Positions 43,104 to 52,940 of a DNA stretch of 55,894 nt are shown here, piece after piece. The notes beneath the pieces were generated by a model that saw only the letters and a list, made by a program, of their open reading frames with translations, did no database searches and was not told the DNA's origin. The stretch's first letter is position 1; each line of letters begins with the position of its first letter. A program made the translations under genes and the position numbers. Source of the DNA: Gammaproteobacteria bacterium (GTDB taxonomy: Bacteria > Pseudomonadota > Gammaproteobacteria > SZUA-229); NCBI GenBank assembly GCA_024277705.1, contig JAJRUQ010000013.1, forward strand, positions 1-55,894, in the 5' to 3' direction.

Positions 43104-43496
43104 ATGAAACGTAATAATTTAATTAATGGAGTGGTCATGTTTTTTAGCAATAAAATGTTTGTGTTAATCATTGCTGCGCTTATCTCAGGTTTATCTTTTA
43201 ATGCGAGCGCGGCAAAAAAAACCAGTATTTATGATACTTATGTGGAAACCGATATCATTGAAGAGGTTACCTCGCTGCGCATTTCACTGGATGAAACAAC
43301 ATTAAAAGGCTTTGTCATTGTACCGATATGTAATTACGAGTGTGTTGATACCCGGTTAAGCATTACTCCGCAAACACGAGCCTATTATAAAGCCAGGCAG
43401 GTACCGTTAAAACGGGCTAAAAGCCGCCTGGGTCGTGAAGCGGAAATTATATATGAAGTAAAAAGTAAAAAAGTGGTGCGGATTACCTGGTGGTAA
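43104..43496 (+). CDS. Small exported protein between pilX and pilY1
   Basis: A 130-residue protein with a signal sequence (about 12-40, MFVLIIAALISGLSFNASA). The mature part is basic, with two cysteines in PICNYECVD and a strand-rich end (SRLGREAEIIYEVKSKKVVRITWW). It is not recognised. AGAAGG at 43091-43096 precedes ATG 43104; the longer upstream frame overlaps pilX and is not used. In Pseudomonas a small gene (pilY2) follows pilY1; here none does, and this gene precedes pilY1 instead. It may fill a similar, equally unknown role in PilY1 export or folding (inference). Confidence 0.75.
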   Translation: MKRNNLINGVVMFFSNKMFVLIIAALISGLSFNASAAKKTSIYDTYVETDIIEEVTSLRISLDETTLKGFVIVPICNYECVDTRLSITPQTRAYYKARQVPLKRAKSRLGREAEIIYEVKSKKVVRITWW

Positions 43497-43616
43497 GTGG
43501 CTACGGATATTTTGGACAGAAAAAAAGCACTTTAAAGTAAGTATTGCAAATTTATGTTTACCCATGGTTAAAGCAGTCTCGTTGTAAACATAATAAGACA
43601 AGTTGAGGAATAGATA

Positions 43617-46600
43617 ATGAATAAGCTGATCAAGCAAACAAAAATATTAGTAGTCAGCGCCTGTTATGGCGTAATGGTATCTTTTCCGGCGCTCGCGGAA
43701 GATACTGAAATTTACGTTAACTCCGGGAATACGGCCTCCAATGCCCAGTCAAACGTACTGTTTATACTGGATACTTCCAACAGTATGAAAAATGACGTTC
43801 TAACTCTGGAGACGTATGACCCAGGCATCGACTATTCGGCATTAACCAGCCCCAGGGGTACTCCTCCCTGTTTTAATAATGACTATGTCTATCGTGTGGA
43901 TAGCAATGCGGCAAAAAAAGCCATTGATTTTTGTAACCCTGCAACCACCAATGGAGATCTGGAATGGGTTGATATGGATGGGAAAAAGCAAAAAATTGTT
44001 AAAGGCATTATAAAAATAAGCAAGTTTTATTGTGCGAGTGCAACGATGATTGTAGATGGTGTCGAGTCGCCTGATTCGAAAGGTCAATACACCGGCAGAA
44101 TTAAAAAATACCGTAAAAATGATGATGGTAGTGGTAAAAAGAAATGGCGTGGCATTAATACGGTCAGCGTGGATGCTGTCGCAGATTGTGGTGCAGATCA
44201 GGGTATTCACGGACAGGTGACGGGTGGCCCGGTGTATGCAACAAACAGTAAAAATGCGAATTCGGCATGGACGGATAATGCAGATAACGCTTTTGACTGG
44301 TCGACTACGTCGGTGAAAAATTATTACACCGGCAACTATCTTAACTATCTGCAGGCAGGGCCTGGTGTGATAAGGGCGCGTATCGAAGTTATTTCTGAGG
44401 CAATGATTAATTTTGTTGACACCACGCCAGGCATAAATCTGGGGTTCATGCCGTTTTCTCAAAGAAAAGTGCATACACCTAACGGTGATAAAGAAGGTGC
44501 TGCAGGTGGTATGATCGAAGTTGATATTGATAATATTGTGCAGACCAGGACTGCAATCAAAGATCGTCTGGCATTTTATGCGATAAGAGATGCTAGTAAC
44601 AGTACCGGTTTTGCCAACCTGGTGTTGGGTACACCGCTGTCTCAGGCTTATTTTGAGGCAATGAATTATTTCCAGGGTGAGCATGTCACTTATGGTTTGA
44701 ACTCACTGCCTGCGCCCAGTATATCTACATCGCTTGATGGTGGTTCTACCGAAGTACCCTTACCTCATGACACCGAGTATGAGTCGCCGATCGCGAGTGA
44801 GTGTCAGAAAAACTATGTCATCGTCTTAACCGATGGTGCACCGTTTAGAGATCCATTAACAGATGACCAGTTACATGAAATGGATGTTGTGGATACCAGT
44901 TGTGCGATGGAGTGTGCTGAAGGCTCTTGTACTAATAACTGTCTGGACCATCTGTCACTTGCCGCAGCCACAATTGATCAGAGTCCGCTGCCTGGTAAGC
45001 AGGTCATTTCGACGTTTACCATTGCTTTTGGTGAGGGTATCGCCATTCTGGACAGGACTTCACAGGCCAGTAATGACGCTACGGGGACGGGACAAAGTTT
45101 TGTGGTTAAGGATGCGAGTGAGCTGGCTGCCAGTTTGAAAGCCATTGTAGCGAAAGTGCTTGAAACTGAAAGTACCTTTAGTTCTCCCGCGGTTTCGGTC
45201 AACGCTTTCAACCGTGCGGTCCATCTTGAAGATCTGTATTTTTCTCTGTTCCGCCCGGGTAATGGCCCACACTGGGACGGTAATCTGAAAAAATACAAAC
45301 TTAAGACAAAACTGGATCCAGATACCAAAAAACTGGTTCCTTTTATTCAGGATGCTAATTTAAATGCAGCCATTGATCCATCTACCGGTTTCTTCCGTGA
45401 CGGAGCACGCAGTTACTGGACACCCAGTGGTGAAGATGATGGTAAAAATGTAACGTTGGGTGGTATGGCTGGAGAGTTGACGGCAGAACGAAACGTATAC
45501 ACTTTCACAGGTAGTTATACCTCGGCAGCAGGTGTGTTCACACCGGATAATTCCACTATCAGGCTTAGTGCTAATGAGGTGAAACGGTCCAATGTGGCAA
45601 ATGTAACCGGTGCTTTACTGGGCATCGATGATGCTGAGAATATTACTATAACCTATGGCGATAACCCATCTACTACTTATACCGACACCTTGCATAATGT
45701 TCTGCTGGACTGGGCGGGGGGTATTGACGTTACCGATAATAATAACGACAATGAAATTGACGATGCCCGCCAGCAAATGGGTGATCCATTACATGCACAG
45801 CCAGCGATTGTGCAATACGGGGGTACGGTGGAGGAGCCTGATCTGATGGCGTATGTGGCCACTAATGATGGTTATTTGCACGCAGTTAATACCAGTAACG
45901 GTGCAGAGTTATGGTCTTTTATTCCCCAGGAATTATTACCTAATCTGGATGTTATCTTTAAAAACACTTCAGGTATTCCTAAAAACTACGGCCTGGACGG
46001 TGATGTTGCATCCTGGGTTAATGACGAAAATGGTGACGGCATCATTAATAACGATGACAGCGTAACCATCTATGTCGGCATGCGTCGTGGTGGTGACAAA
46101 ATCTATGCACTTGATGTAACTGATCGTAGTGATCCGAAGCTGTTATGGATGATTGATGGTGGTATTTCAAATACACCTTATGAACAGTTGGGCCAGACCT
46201 GGTCATCAATTAATGTTGAGTATATTCTGGATAATGGTGACTCACGACCTGTACTGATATTTGGTGGTGGTTATGATGAAGATCAGGACACAGCCAGGGT
46301 TGCACGTGATCCTGATGGTGGTGATATTGGTGCCATGATTTTCATTGTTGATGCGGTTACCGGTGAGCGACTATGGTCGGTTTCCGGTGTCGCTGGCAGC
46401 CATGCAAGTGAAAACCTTGCTGAAATGAAATACAGTATTGCTGCGCGTATCAAGCCGCTGGATATTAATGGTGATGGTAATATTGATCGCTTGTATGCGG
46501 CAGATTTAGGTGGCCAGTTATTCCGCTTTGATATTGATGAAAGCATAACGGCTGAAGCAAGTTTTGGTGTTGATGCTATTGATGGTGGACGTATCGCTGA

Positions 46601-47507
46601 CCTTGCCAGGGCAAACTCCGGTGAAACAGTGACGGCAGCAAGTTCGCGCCGTTTTTATTACCCACCGGATGTGGCAATCGTCGCACCTCGTGGAAAAAAT
46701 CCGTATTTAGCTGTTGCTATAGCGTCAGGTTACCGTGCACATCCTATTGATGCCACGATTGAAGATCGTATCTATTTAATAAAAGACAGGGATATTTTTG
46801 ATAAACCGGACAGTTATGTAACCTTGTATGAAGACGATCTCTATGACGCGACCAGTAATGCGGTAGCATCAGGTAATGATGTGACAGCAAACACAGCAAG
46901 GGACAGTCTTAGCAGCGCGGACGGCTGGTATATAAGCCTGGATGATCAGACTGATTCAGCTTCATTTACCGGTGAGAAAGGGTTATCAGAATCATTAATC
47001 GTTGAAAACACGCTGATCGTTTCAACCTTCCTACCGGCAGCTAATGATGGTAATGGTGGTGACGACGAAGATGAAGATCATGGCGATGATGGCGATGATC
47101 ATGGTAATGACGGAAACGATGACGGAAACGATGACGGAAACGATGACGGAAACGATGACGGAAACGATGACGGAAACGATGACGGAAACGACGGCGATGA
47201 TGATGGCGATGGTGTCGATGATGATGGTGACGGTGACACGGATGATGATGACAATGCATGTTCACCAAGAGAAGGTAATGGTCGGGTTTATTACCTGGAC
47301 CTGGAAGATGGCAGTGCTGCCTATCCTTCAGACAATGATGAGCGTCAGGACCGGTTTGTTGACCTGGTAAGCTCAGGTATACCACCTTCACCAAACGTTA
47401 TTATCACTGATGACGGTGTGCCTACATCCTGTATCGGTACTGAGTGTAGTGCTTTAGGTGATAACATAGGCTTGCGTAAAACATTCTGGTATGAGGTTGA
47501 AAAATAA
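43617..47507 (+). CDS. pilY1: Type IV pilus tip adhesin/assembly protein PilY1
   Basis: A 1296-residue exported protein. The signal peptide (about 1-27, ending PALA) precedes a von Willebrand A-like domain with MIDAS residues DTSNS (about residue 51) and a TDG near 407. The C-terminal half (about 680-1290) is the PilY1 beta-propeller (PLHAQPAIVQYGG, YVATNDGYLHAVNT, GELWSFIPQELLPNL). A calcium loop DINGDGNID is near residue 946. An Asp/Asn/Gly-rich insertion (about 1143-1220) interrupts the last part between the TFLPA and ACSPREGNGRVYYLDL strands and is encoded by a 12-bp tandem repeat. The gene overlaps pilE by one base (TAATG). Confidence 0.94.
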   Translation: MNKLIKQTKILVVSACYGVMVSFPALAEDTEIYVNSGNTASNAQSNVLFILDTSNSMKNDVLTLETYDPGIDYSALTSPRGTPPCFNNDYVYRVDSNAAKKAIDFCNPATTNGDLEWVDMDGKKQKIVKGIIKISKFYCASATMIVDGVESPDSKGQYTGRIKKYRKNDDGSGKKKWRGINTVSVDAVADCGADQGIHGQVTGGPVYATNSKNANSAWTDNADNAFDWSTTSVKNYYTGNYLNYLQAGPGVIRARIEVISEAMINFVDTTPGINLGFMPFSQRKVHTPNGDKEGAAGGMIEVDIDNIVQTRTAIKDRLAFYAIRDASNSTGFANLVLGTPLSQAYFEAMNYFQGEHVTYGLNSLPAPSISTSLDGGSTEVPLPHDTEYESPIASECQKNYVIVLTDGAPFRDPLTDDQLHEMDVVDTSCAMECAEGSCTNNCLDHLSLAAATIDQSPLPGKQVISTFTIAFGEGIAILDRTSQASNDATGTGQSFVVKDASELAASLKAIVAKVLETESTFSSPAVSVNAFNRAVHLEDLYFSLFRPGNGPHWDGNLKKYKLKTKLDPDTKKLVPFIQDANLNAAIDPSTGFFRDGARSYWTPSGEDDGKNVTLGGMAGELTAERNVYTFTGSYTSAAGVFTPDNSTIRLSANEVKRSNVANVTGALLGIDDAENITITYGDNPSTTYTDTLHNVLLDWAGGIDVTDNNNDNEIDDARQQMGDPLHAQPAIVQYGGTVEEPDLMAYVATNDGYLHAVNTSNGAELWSFIPQELLPNLDVIFKNTSGIPKNYGLDGDVASWVNDENGDGIINNDDSVTIYVGMRRGGDKIYALDVTDRSDPKLLWMIDGGISNTPYEQLGQTWSSINVEYILDNGDSRPVLIFGGGYDEDQDTARVARDPDGGDIGAMIFIVDAVTGERLWSVSGVAGSHASENLAEMKYSIAARIKPLDINGDGNIDRLYAADLGGQLFRFDIDESITAEASFGVDAIDGGRIADLARANSGETVTAASSRRFYYPPDVAIVAPRGKNPYLAVAIASGYRAHPIDATIEDRIYLIKDRDIFDKPDSYVTLYEDDLYDATSNAVASGNDVTANTARDSLSSADGWYISLDDQTDSASFTGEKGLSESLIVENTLIVSTFLPAANDGNGGDDEDEDHGDDGDDHGNDGNDDGNDDGNDDGNDDGNDDGNDDGNDGDDDGDGVDDDGDGDTDDDDNACSPREGNGRVYYLDLEDGSAAYPSDNDERQDRFVDLVSSGIPPSPNVIITDDGVPTSCIGTECSALGDNIGLRKTFWYEVEK
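47109..47192 (+). repeat. 12-bp in-frame tandem repeat in pilY1
   Basis: Six perfect units GACGGAAACGAT (47109-47180) and a seventh with one change (47181-47192) encode Asp-Gly-Asn-Asp repeats (residues about 1165-1192). Further imperfect Asp/Gly codons flank them. Changes in copy number would shorten or lengthen the acidic loop without a frameshift. Confidence 0.95.
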
Positions 47508-47908
47508 TGAATAAACGTGTTAAGGGTTTTACACTGGTTGAGCTGATGATTGTCATCGCTATCATTGGTATTCTCGCCAGTGTGGGTTACCCGGCATATA
47601 TAAATTCGTTGAAAAGAGCACAACGAGCTGATGCGATGGATTCTTTATTATCATTAGCTGGGCGCATGGAAGAATATTATATGGTCAATGGTACCTATGT
47701 TGGCGCAACGGTAGCGAATGATGGTAGTGGAACGGTGGGCTCAAGTATCTCCTCTGAAAATATATATCTGTTATCGATATCAGGGGCCACCGCGTTTAAA
47801 TACAAATTAATCGCTACGCCCGAGGAGACGGATGCAGAATGTTCAACGTTAACACTGGATTCATTAGGTACAAAAGGTTCTACGGGTACATCAGGCAATT
47901 GCTGGTAG
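47507..47908 (+). CDS. pilE: Type IV pilin-like protein PilE
   Basis: A 133-residue minor pilin. The leader MNKRVKG is followed by the cleaved, methylated segment FTLVELMIVIAIIGILASVGYPAY with Glu5. A short head domain follows (RADAMDSLLSLAGRMEEYYMVNGTYVG) with a C-terminal Cys pair (DAECSTL and SGNCW), the PilE pattern. It is the last gene of the operon. The start overlaps the pilY1 stop. Transcription appears to end at a strong hairpin inside the convergent ispH gene. The stop is TAG. Confidence 0.92.
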   Translation: MNKRVKGFTLVELMIVIAIIGILASVGYPAYINSLKRAQRADAMDSLLSLAGRMEEYYMVNGTYVGATVANDGSGTVGSSISSENIYLLSISGATAFKYKLIATPEETDAECSTLTLDSLGTKGSTGTSGNCW

Positions 47909-47923
47909 ATTATTAACGCTGTG

Positions 47924-48865
47924 CTAATGACTGGCACGTAATGCTTTAGGCAACTGAAAATGAATATTTTCAGTTGCTTTTTTATTGGTGATCAGTGTCG
48001 TCTCAAACAGTTTTTCCAGGGTGGAAATTACTTCCTGTACCAGCACTTCAGGGGCTGAAGCTCCTGCAGTTACACCGATAGAGTCCGCGCCGTCAAACCA
48101 GTGATAATCTATGTCATCCACACCGTCAATCAGGTAGGCATCTACCTGCTGGTTTTTTGCCAGTTCACGCAAACGATTTGAGTTGGAGCTGTTCGCAGAA
48201 CCGATAACCAGAAAAACATCGACGTTTGCTGCAATTTCCCTGACGGCATCCTGCCGGTTCTGTGTGGCGTAGCAAATATCATCTTTACGCGGACCGCTTA
48301 TTTCAGGGAATTTATTGCGTAAGGCGTCAATAATCTTTTTTGTGTCATCAACCGACAGGGTGGTTTGAGTGACGTAGGCCAGAGCATTCGGGTTTTGCAC
48401 AACCAGTTTATTAACATCATCAATGGTTTCGACAAGATAGATCTTGCTGTCGGGATTGTTTTTATACTGGCCAAGTGTGCCCTCAACCTCCGGGTGGCCG
48501 GTATGGCCAATCAGAATGACGTCTTCGGTATTTTTTTCATGGCGGGCAACTTCAAGATGTACCTTGGTTACCAGCGGGCAGGTGGCATCAAAAACGCGTA
48601 AGTCACGCTGCTCTGCCTGTTGTCTTACCTGCTGAGAGACACCGTGAGCGCTGAATATGACAGTGGCGCCGTCCGGGATCTCGTCCAGTTCATCGACAAA
48701 AACGGCACCTTTTTTTTTCAGGTTGCTGACCACATAACGGTTGTGTACCACTTCGTGGCGAACATATATAGGCGCTGAAAATATTTCCAGTGCACGCTCG
48801 ACAATGTCGATGGCACGATCAACACCGGCGCAAAAACCTCTGGGATTGGCAAGATAAATTTTCAA
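47924..48865 (-). CDS. ispH: 4-hydroxy-3-methylbut-2-enyl diphosphate reductase
   Basis: A 313-residue Fe-S enzyme, the last step of the MEP route to isoprenoids. The three cluster Cys are visible: [13 protein letters not shown] (residue 12), [12 protein letters not shown] (about 96) and [11 protein letters not shown] (about 197). The [15 protein letters not shown] and ATQNRQDA motifs are normal. The last 20 codons ([11 protein letters not shown] end) overlap the terminator hairpin of the convergent pil operon. It lies at the end of the murJ-ribF-ileS-lspA-fkpB-ispH series, with the usual order. The stop is TAG. Confidence 0.97.
   Translation of the reverse strand: MKIYLANPRGFCAGVDRAIDIVERALEIFSAPIYVRHEVVHNRYVVSNLKKKGAVFVDELDEIPDGATVIFSAHGVSQQVRQQAEQRDLRVFDATCPLVTKVHLEVARHEKNTEDVILIGHTGHPEVEGTLGQYKNNPDSKIYLVETIDDVNKLVVQNPNALAYVTQTTLSVDDTKKIIDALRNKFPEISGPRKDDICYATQNRQDAVREIAANVDVFLVIGSANSSNSNRLRELAKNQQVDAYLIDGVDDIDYHWFDGADSIGVTAGASAPEVLVQEVISTLEKLFETTLITNKKATENIHFQLPKALRASH
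47950..47983 (+). terminator. Pilus-operon terminator lying inside the 3' end of ispH
   Basis: A perfect 12-bp stem, GCAACTGAAAAT (47950-47961) with 47966-47977, GAAT loop, then six T (47978-47983) on the plus strand. It lies 42 bp after the pilE stop and overlaps ispH codons near the C-terminus. The minus strand has no T-run, so it serves the pil operon. Confidence 0.92.
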
Positions 48866-48928
48866 TGCTGCTGCTCGCTGTAGTGGACAGGTGTTGTCAT
48901 AGTTATTACCGGGTAGTTGTTAGCGTGA

Positions 48929-49381
48929 TTATTCAATTTCTGTATGTGCATTGTTGACACCGAGTATGCTGACCTTGAAAACAATTTCAAGTCCGGCCAG
49001 TGGATGATTAAAGTCAATATTAACACTGTCATCATTGACGCTGATAACCGTGCCGGGTATTTCCTCACCTTCTTCAGATTCAAAGGAATAGGATAAGCCG
49101 GTTTCCGGTGGCAGCTCTGCCGGGAAATCGGACAGTGGCATGTCATGAATATTATCTTCATCGCGCAGGCCGAATCCCTGTTCAGCAGTAAGCGTTAATG
49201 TTTGTTCGTCACCTTCTTTTAAACCAAAAATAGCCAGCTCCATGCCTTCGGTAATGTCACCTTTGGCCATGGTTATTTGAACCGGCTCATTATCATAACT
49301 GCTTTCGATAATAGTGCCATTGGTAAGGGCTATGCTGTAATGCATTAACACCAGGCTATGCATATTTATTTCATCGCTCAT
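48929..49381 (-). CDS. fkpB: FKBP-type peptidyl-prolyl cis-trans isomerase, SlpA type
   Basis: A 150-residue FKBP of the SlyD/SlpA subgroup. The FKBP core (VLMHYSIALTNGTIIESSYD, PVQITMAKGDITEGMELAIFGLKEGD) is interrupted by the insert-in-flap domain (about 70-125, EQGFGLRDEDNIHDMPLSDFP). No signal peptide is present, so it is cytosolic, a folding catalyst or chaperone. The His-rich tail of SlyD is absent, favouring FkpB/SlpA. It lies between lspA and ispH, its classical position. Confidence 0.93.
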   Translation of the reverse strand: MSDEINMHSLVLMHYSIALTNGTIIESSYDNEPVQITMAKGDITEGMELAIFGLKEGDEQTLTLTAEQGFGLRDEDNIHDMPLSDFPAELPPETGLSYSFESEEGEEIPGTVISVNDDSVNIDFNHPLAGLEIVFKVSILGVNNAHTEIE

Positions 49382-49468
49382 GATTGCAAGGCTTGTTTTA
49401 TCAGTGAGAAAGTAACAATCATGTTGTCTTTCCGGGGATGGATAAAGTCTGTGGCGGGGTAGTGGCTT

Positions 49469-49969
49469 TCACTTTTCATCGTGCATCGGGTTTTTATTGC
49501 GTTTACCCTCAAGCAGCATGTCCAGTATTAACAGGCCGGCGCCCAGGCTGATGGCTGAATCGGCAATATTAAATGCCGGAAAATAATAAGTACTGTAATA
49601 AACCTGTATAAAGTCCACCACGGCACCGGTATGGGCACGGTCAATCAGGTTGCCGATGGCACCACCAAGGATAAAAGCAATGGCGATCTGCAGCAGATGG
49701 TTATGTTTCTGCTGCTTGTCCTGAGTGATCTGTTTTAACCAGAAAAAAAGAAAAACACTGATAATGCTGGAAAGTGCGACAAAAAAGACACGTTGCCAGC
49801 CGCCGGCCTCACTTAAAAAACTGAAAGCGGCACCTTTGTTATACATCAGGGTAAAATTAAATCCCGGAAAAATAGCCAGTGGTTGATGCAGCAGTAATTC
49901 TGCTTCAGCAATTTTTTTTGTCAGTTGATCGAGTGCAACCGTTAATACGGAGAGCCATAACCATTTCAT
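49469..49969 (-). CDS. lspA: Lipoprotein signal peptidase
   Basis: A 166-residue inner-membrane aspartic protease (signal peptidase II) that cleaves prolipoproteins before the lipidated Cys. Four membrane helices are expected. Signature segments are the FNFTLMYNKGAAFSFL stretch, GGAIGNLIDRAHTGAVVDFIQVYY with one catalytic Asp, and YFPAFNIADSAISLGAGLLI with the other. The DQLTKK helix 1 motif is present. It lies 127 bp from ileS, wider than usual because of a 71-bp MITE between them; fkpB follows after 87 bp. Confidence 0.95.
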   Translation of the reverse strand: MKWLWLSVLTVALDQLTKKIAEAELLLHQPLAIFPGFNFTLMYNKGAAFSFLSEAGGWQRVFFVALSSIISVFLFFWLKQITQDKQQKHNHLLQIAIAFILGGAIGNLIDRAHTGAVVDFIQVYYSTYYFPAFNIADSAISLGAGLLILDMLLEGKRNKNPMHDEK

Positions 49970-50002
49970 AATTTAATTTACTGGTATTGTTATCTGAATA
50001 TC

Positions 50003-50073
50003 GGGGTCGGAGTCAATTTTATTACTGATGTTGAGTTAGTAATACTGTCCCGAAAAAAATTGACTCCGACCCC
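50003..50073. mobile_element. 71-bp MITE/REP-like element between ileS and lspA
   Basis: The termini GGGGTCGGAGTCAATTTT (50003-50020) and the matching inverted end (50055-50073) resemble those at 2758-2827 and 9964-10033. The interior differs and carries an ATTACTGAT/GTTAGTAAT dyad. It splits a normally compact operon. It contains no gene. Confidence 0.75.
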
Positions 50074-50096
50074 ATGTATGCTCGACCCCGTGCATG

Positions 50097-52940
50097 TCAG
50101 GCAAACTGTCGCTGTTCACCATCACCGGCGACATTATCCACGCAACGTCCGCATAATTCAGGATGTTCGGCATTGTTGCCGACATCCTCACGGTGATGCC
50201 AGCAGCGAATACATTTTGTGTGATCGGAGGCCCGGACTTTTATTTTTATGCTCTGACCGCTGCTGTCCAGTAGTGCTTCTGTACAGGAAGCTTCGGCCTG
50301 GTCAAGTTTTTCAACCGAGGCAGTAGAGGTTATCAGCACAAAACGTAATTCTTCACCCAGTGAATCAAGCATGGGCTGTAATTTTTCATCAACATAAAGC
50401 GTGACTTCAGCATCCAGTGAGGAACCGATGGTTTTGTCGGCGCGTAATGTTTCCAGTTCCTTGCTTACCGCAGAGCGTATTTCAAGAATGGTTTGCCAGA
50501 AGGCCATGTCCATGCTGTCATTGCTGTCTAGTGTGCACAGTGGTTGGTACCAGTTTTCCAGTAACACGGAATCACTGTGTTTGCCCGGCAATGCCTGCCA
50601 GATTTCATCAGCGGTAAAACTTAAGATGGGGGCAATCCAGCGGCAAAGTGCTTCGGAAATATGGTATAGCGCGGTTTGTGCAGAACGCCGGGCCACACTG
50701 TTACTCTGCGTGGTGTATTGACGGTCTTTAATGATGTCGAGATAAAAACCACCCAGATCGACAGTGCAGAAATGCTGCAGCTTGTGATGGATTAAATGAA
50801 AATTAAAATCTTTGTAGGCATCGATAATTTCATTTTGCAGTTCCAGGCTTTTGGCAATAGCCCAGCGATCCAGTGAAAGTAACTCATCATTGTTTAACAG
50901 ATCGTTTTCGGGATTAAAGCCATTTAAATTGGCCAGCAGAAATCGCGTGGTATTTCTGATGCGGCGATAAGCGTCGGCACTGCGTTTCAGGATTTCATCC
51001 GAAACCGTCATTTCATTGCTGTAATCGCTGCTGGCTACCCATAAACGTAAAATATCTGCGCCTAAAGTACCCACAATTTTTTGCGGTGCAATAACGTTGC
51101 CCAATGACTTGGACATTTTTTTACCCTTGGCATCAACCGTGAAACCGTGAGTTAATACTTTTTTATAGGGGGCAACGCCGTTCATTGCCGTTGAGGTCAG
51201 CAGTGACGACTGAAACCAGCCGCGGTGCTGGTCCGAGCCTTCCAGGTATAAATCAGCAGGAAACGGCAGCTTGCTGCGATGCCCGAGAACACAGGCATGA
51301 GTAACGCCGGAATCAAACCAGACATCAAGGGTATCGGTGGTTTTTTCATATTGCCCGGCGTCATCGCCAAGCAGTTCACTGGCCTCCAGTGAAAACCAGG
51401 CTTCAATACCCTGCTGCTCTATTTTCTGTGCAACCTGTTCGATTAAATTCCGGGTATCCGGATGCAGTTCACCGCTTTCTTTATGTACGAACAGGGTAAT
51501 CGGAACTCCCCAGGTGCGTTGTCTTGAAATACACCAGTCGGGTCGATTGTTAACCATGCCTTCAATGCGGGCACGCCCCCAGTCGGGTAACCACTGCGTT
51601 TCAGCAATGGCCTTATTGGCCAGTTCGCGCAAATTGGCCTGTTCCATGCTGATGAACCACTGCGGGGTGGCGCGGAAGATAATGGGGGTTTTATGGCGCC
51701 AGCAGCAGGGATAACTGTGCTGCATTTTTTCATGCTTGATTAGAACATGGTTTTCCTGCATCAATTCAATAATCTCGGGATTAACCTTGTTGACATGTTT
51801 GCCGGCAAATAATTCGGTGTCCGGTAGAAACACACCATTCCCGGCCACCGGATTATAGACCTCAAGCTGATAGCGGTTACCAACAATAAAGTCGTCCTGA
51901 CCATGACCGGGAGCGGTGTGTACCGCGCCGGTACCGGCTTCTGTAGTAACGTGATCGCCGAGAATGACCGGTACCTGTTTGTCGTAAAACGGGTGTTTAA
52001 CCCGCAGGTTTTCCAGTGCCTGGCCCTGACAGCTGGCCAGCAGTGTTGAATTTTCGAAACCGTAACGTTCTAATGCAGCTCCAGCCAGGGACTGTTCAAG
52101 GATTAAGCGGGCCATACCATGATCGGTTTTAACCTGCCATAGCTGATAAGTAAAATCCGGGTGCAGGGCGACGGCCTGATTGGCGGGTAATGTCCACGGC
52201 GTGGTGGTCCAGATAACAGCGGCGATATCGCCTTCACCTTTACTGTCTGCGTCGCTGAGCGAGAATGCCTGTTCAAAATCGGCATTGTTGCTGGCGAAGA
52301 ACATCACATCAATGGCGGGCGATTCCTTGTCCTGGTATTCAACTTCTGCTTCAGCCAGCGCCGAACCGCAGTCCAGGCACCAGTGTACCGGCTTACTGCC
52401 CTGATGCAGGTGACCTTTATCGATAATTTTACCCAGCGAACGCACGATATTGGCTTCAAACGTATAATCCATGGTGAGATAAGGGTTATCCCAGTCGCCT
52501 AATACCCCCAGACGGATAAAATCTTTGCGCTGGCCATCCACTTGTCTGGCGGCATATTCACGGCATTTTTCACGAAAAGTTTTGGCATCAATTTTATTGC
52601 CGGCCTTGCCGACCTTTTTTTCAACCATTAACTCAATCGGTAAACCGTGACAGTCCCAGCCGGGCACATAACGGGCATCAAAACCGTCGATGGTATGGCT
52701 TTTAACAATAATGTCTTTTAATATTTTGTTCACCGCATGACCGATATGAATGTCGCCATTGGCGTAGGGCGGGCCATCGTGCAGGACAAAAGTGGGTCGG
52801 CCGTTACAGGCTTCACGGATTTTCTGATAAAGACCTGATTGCTGCCATTGCTTCAGCATTTCCGGTTCACGATTGGCTAAATTGCCCCGCATTGGAAAAT
52901 CAGTAGCCGGTAAATTGAGAGTTGCTTTGTAATCAGTCAT
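50097..52940 (-). CDS. ileS: Isoleucyl-tRNA synthetase
   Basis: A 947-residue class I synthetase with HIGH-type motif ([14 protein letters not shown], residue about 65) and KMSKS (about 600). The CP1 editing domain in between has [15 protein letters not shown]. The C-terminus has a zinc site ([12 protein letters not shown] and CGRCVDNV). Length and motifs are those of the proteobacterial eubacterial-type enzyme. It overlaps ribF by 4 bp (ATGA), so the two are translationally coupled. No defects are seen. Confidence 0.98.
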   Translation of the reverse strand: MTDYKATLNLPATDFPMRGNLANREPEMLKQWQQSGLYQKIREACNGRPTFVLHDGPPYANGDIHIGHAVNKILKDIIVKSHTIDGFDARYVPGWDCHGLPIELMVEKKVGKAGNKIDAKTFREKCREYAARQVDGQRKDFIRLGVLGDWDNPYLTMDYTFEANIVRSLGKIIDKGHLHQGSKPVHWCLDCGSALAEAEVEYQDKESPAIDVMFFASNNADFEQAFSLSDADSKGEGDIAAVIWTTTPWTLPANQAVALHPDFTYQLWQVKTDHGMARLILEQSLAGAALERYGFENSTLLASCQGQALENLRVKHPFYDKQVPVILGDHVTTEAGTGAVHTAPGHGQDDFIVGNRYQLEVYNPVAGNGVFLPDTELFAGKHVNKVNPEIIELMQENHVLIKHEKMQHSYPCCWRHKTPIIFRATPQWFISMEQANLRELANKAIAETQWLPDWGRARIEGMVNNRPDWCISRQRTWGVPITLFVHKESGELHPDTRNLIEQVAQKIEQQGIEAWFSLEASELLGDDAGQYEKTTDTLDVWFDSGVTHACVLGHRSKLPFPADLYLEGSDQHRGWFQSSLLTSTAMNGVAPYKKVLTHGFTVDAKGKKMSKSLGNVIAPQKIVGTLGADILRLWVASSDYSNEMTVSDEILKRSADAYRRIRNTTRFLLANLNGFNPENDLLNNDELLSLDRWAIAKSLELQNEIIDAYKDFNFHLIHHKLQHFCTVDLGGFYLDIIKDRQYTTQSNSVARRSAQTALYHISEALCRWIAPILSFTADEIWQALPGKHSDSVLLENWYQPLCTLDSNDSMDMAFWQTILEIRSAVSKELETLRADKTIGSSLDAEVTLYVDEKLQPMLDSLGEELRFVLITSTASVEKLDQAEASCTEALLDSSGQSIKIKVRASDHTKCIRCWHHREDVGNNAEHPELCGRCVDNVAGDGEQRQFA

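Noticed and set aside
47041..47394. Histidine-rich antisense frame opposite pilY1
   Set aside because: It is the complement of the GACGGAAACGAT repeat and adjacent Asp/Gly codons, so its pattern is explained by pilY1.
27675..47908. Genome-wide reassignment of TAG to an amino acid, suggested by glyS
   Set aside because: TAG is the normal end of msrB, the Fur-like gene, the gene at 26009, gmhB, the gene at 35164, pilW, pilE and ispH. Read-through there would add unrelated residues. Adjacent second stops at msrB and gmhB are too few to argue otherwise.
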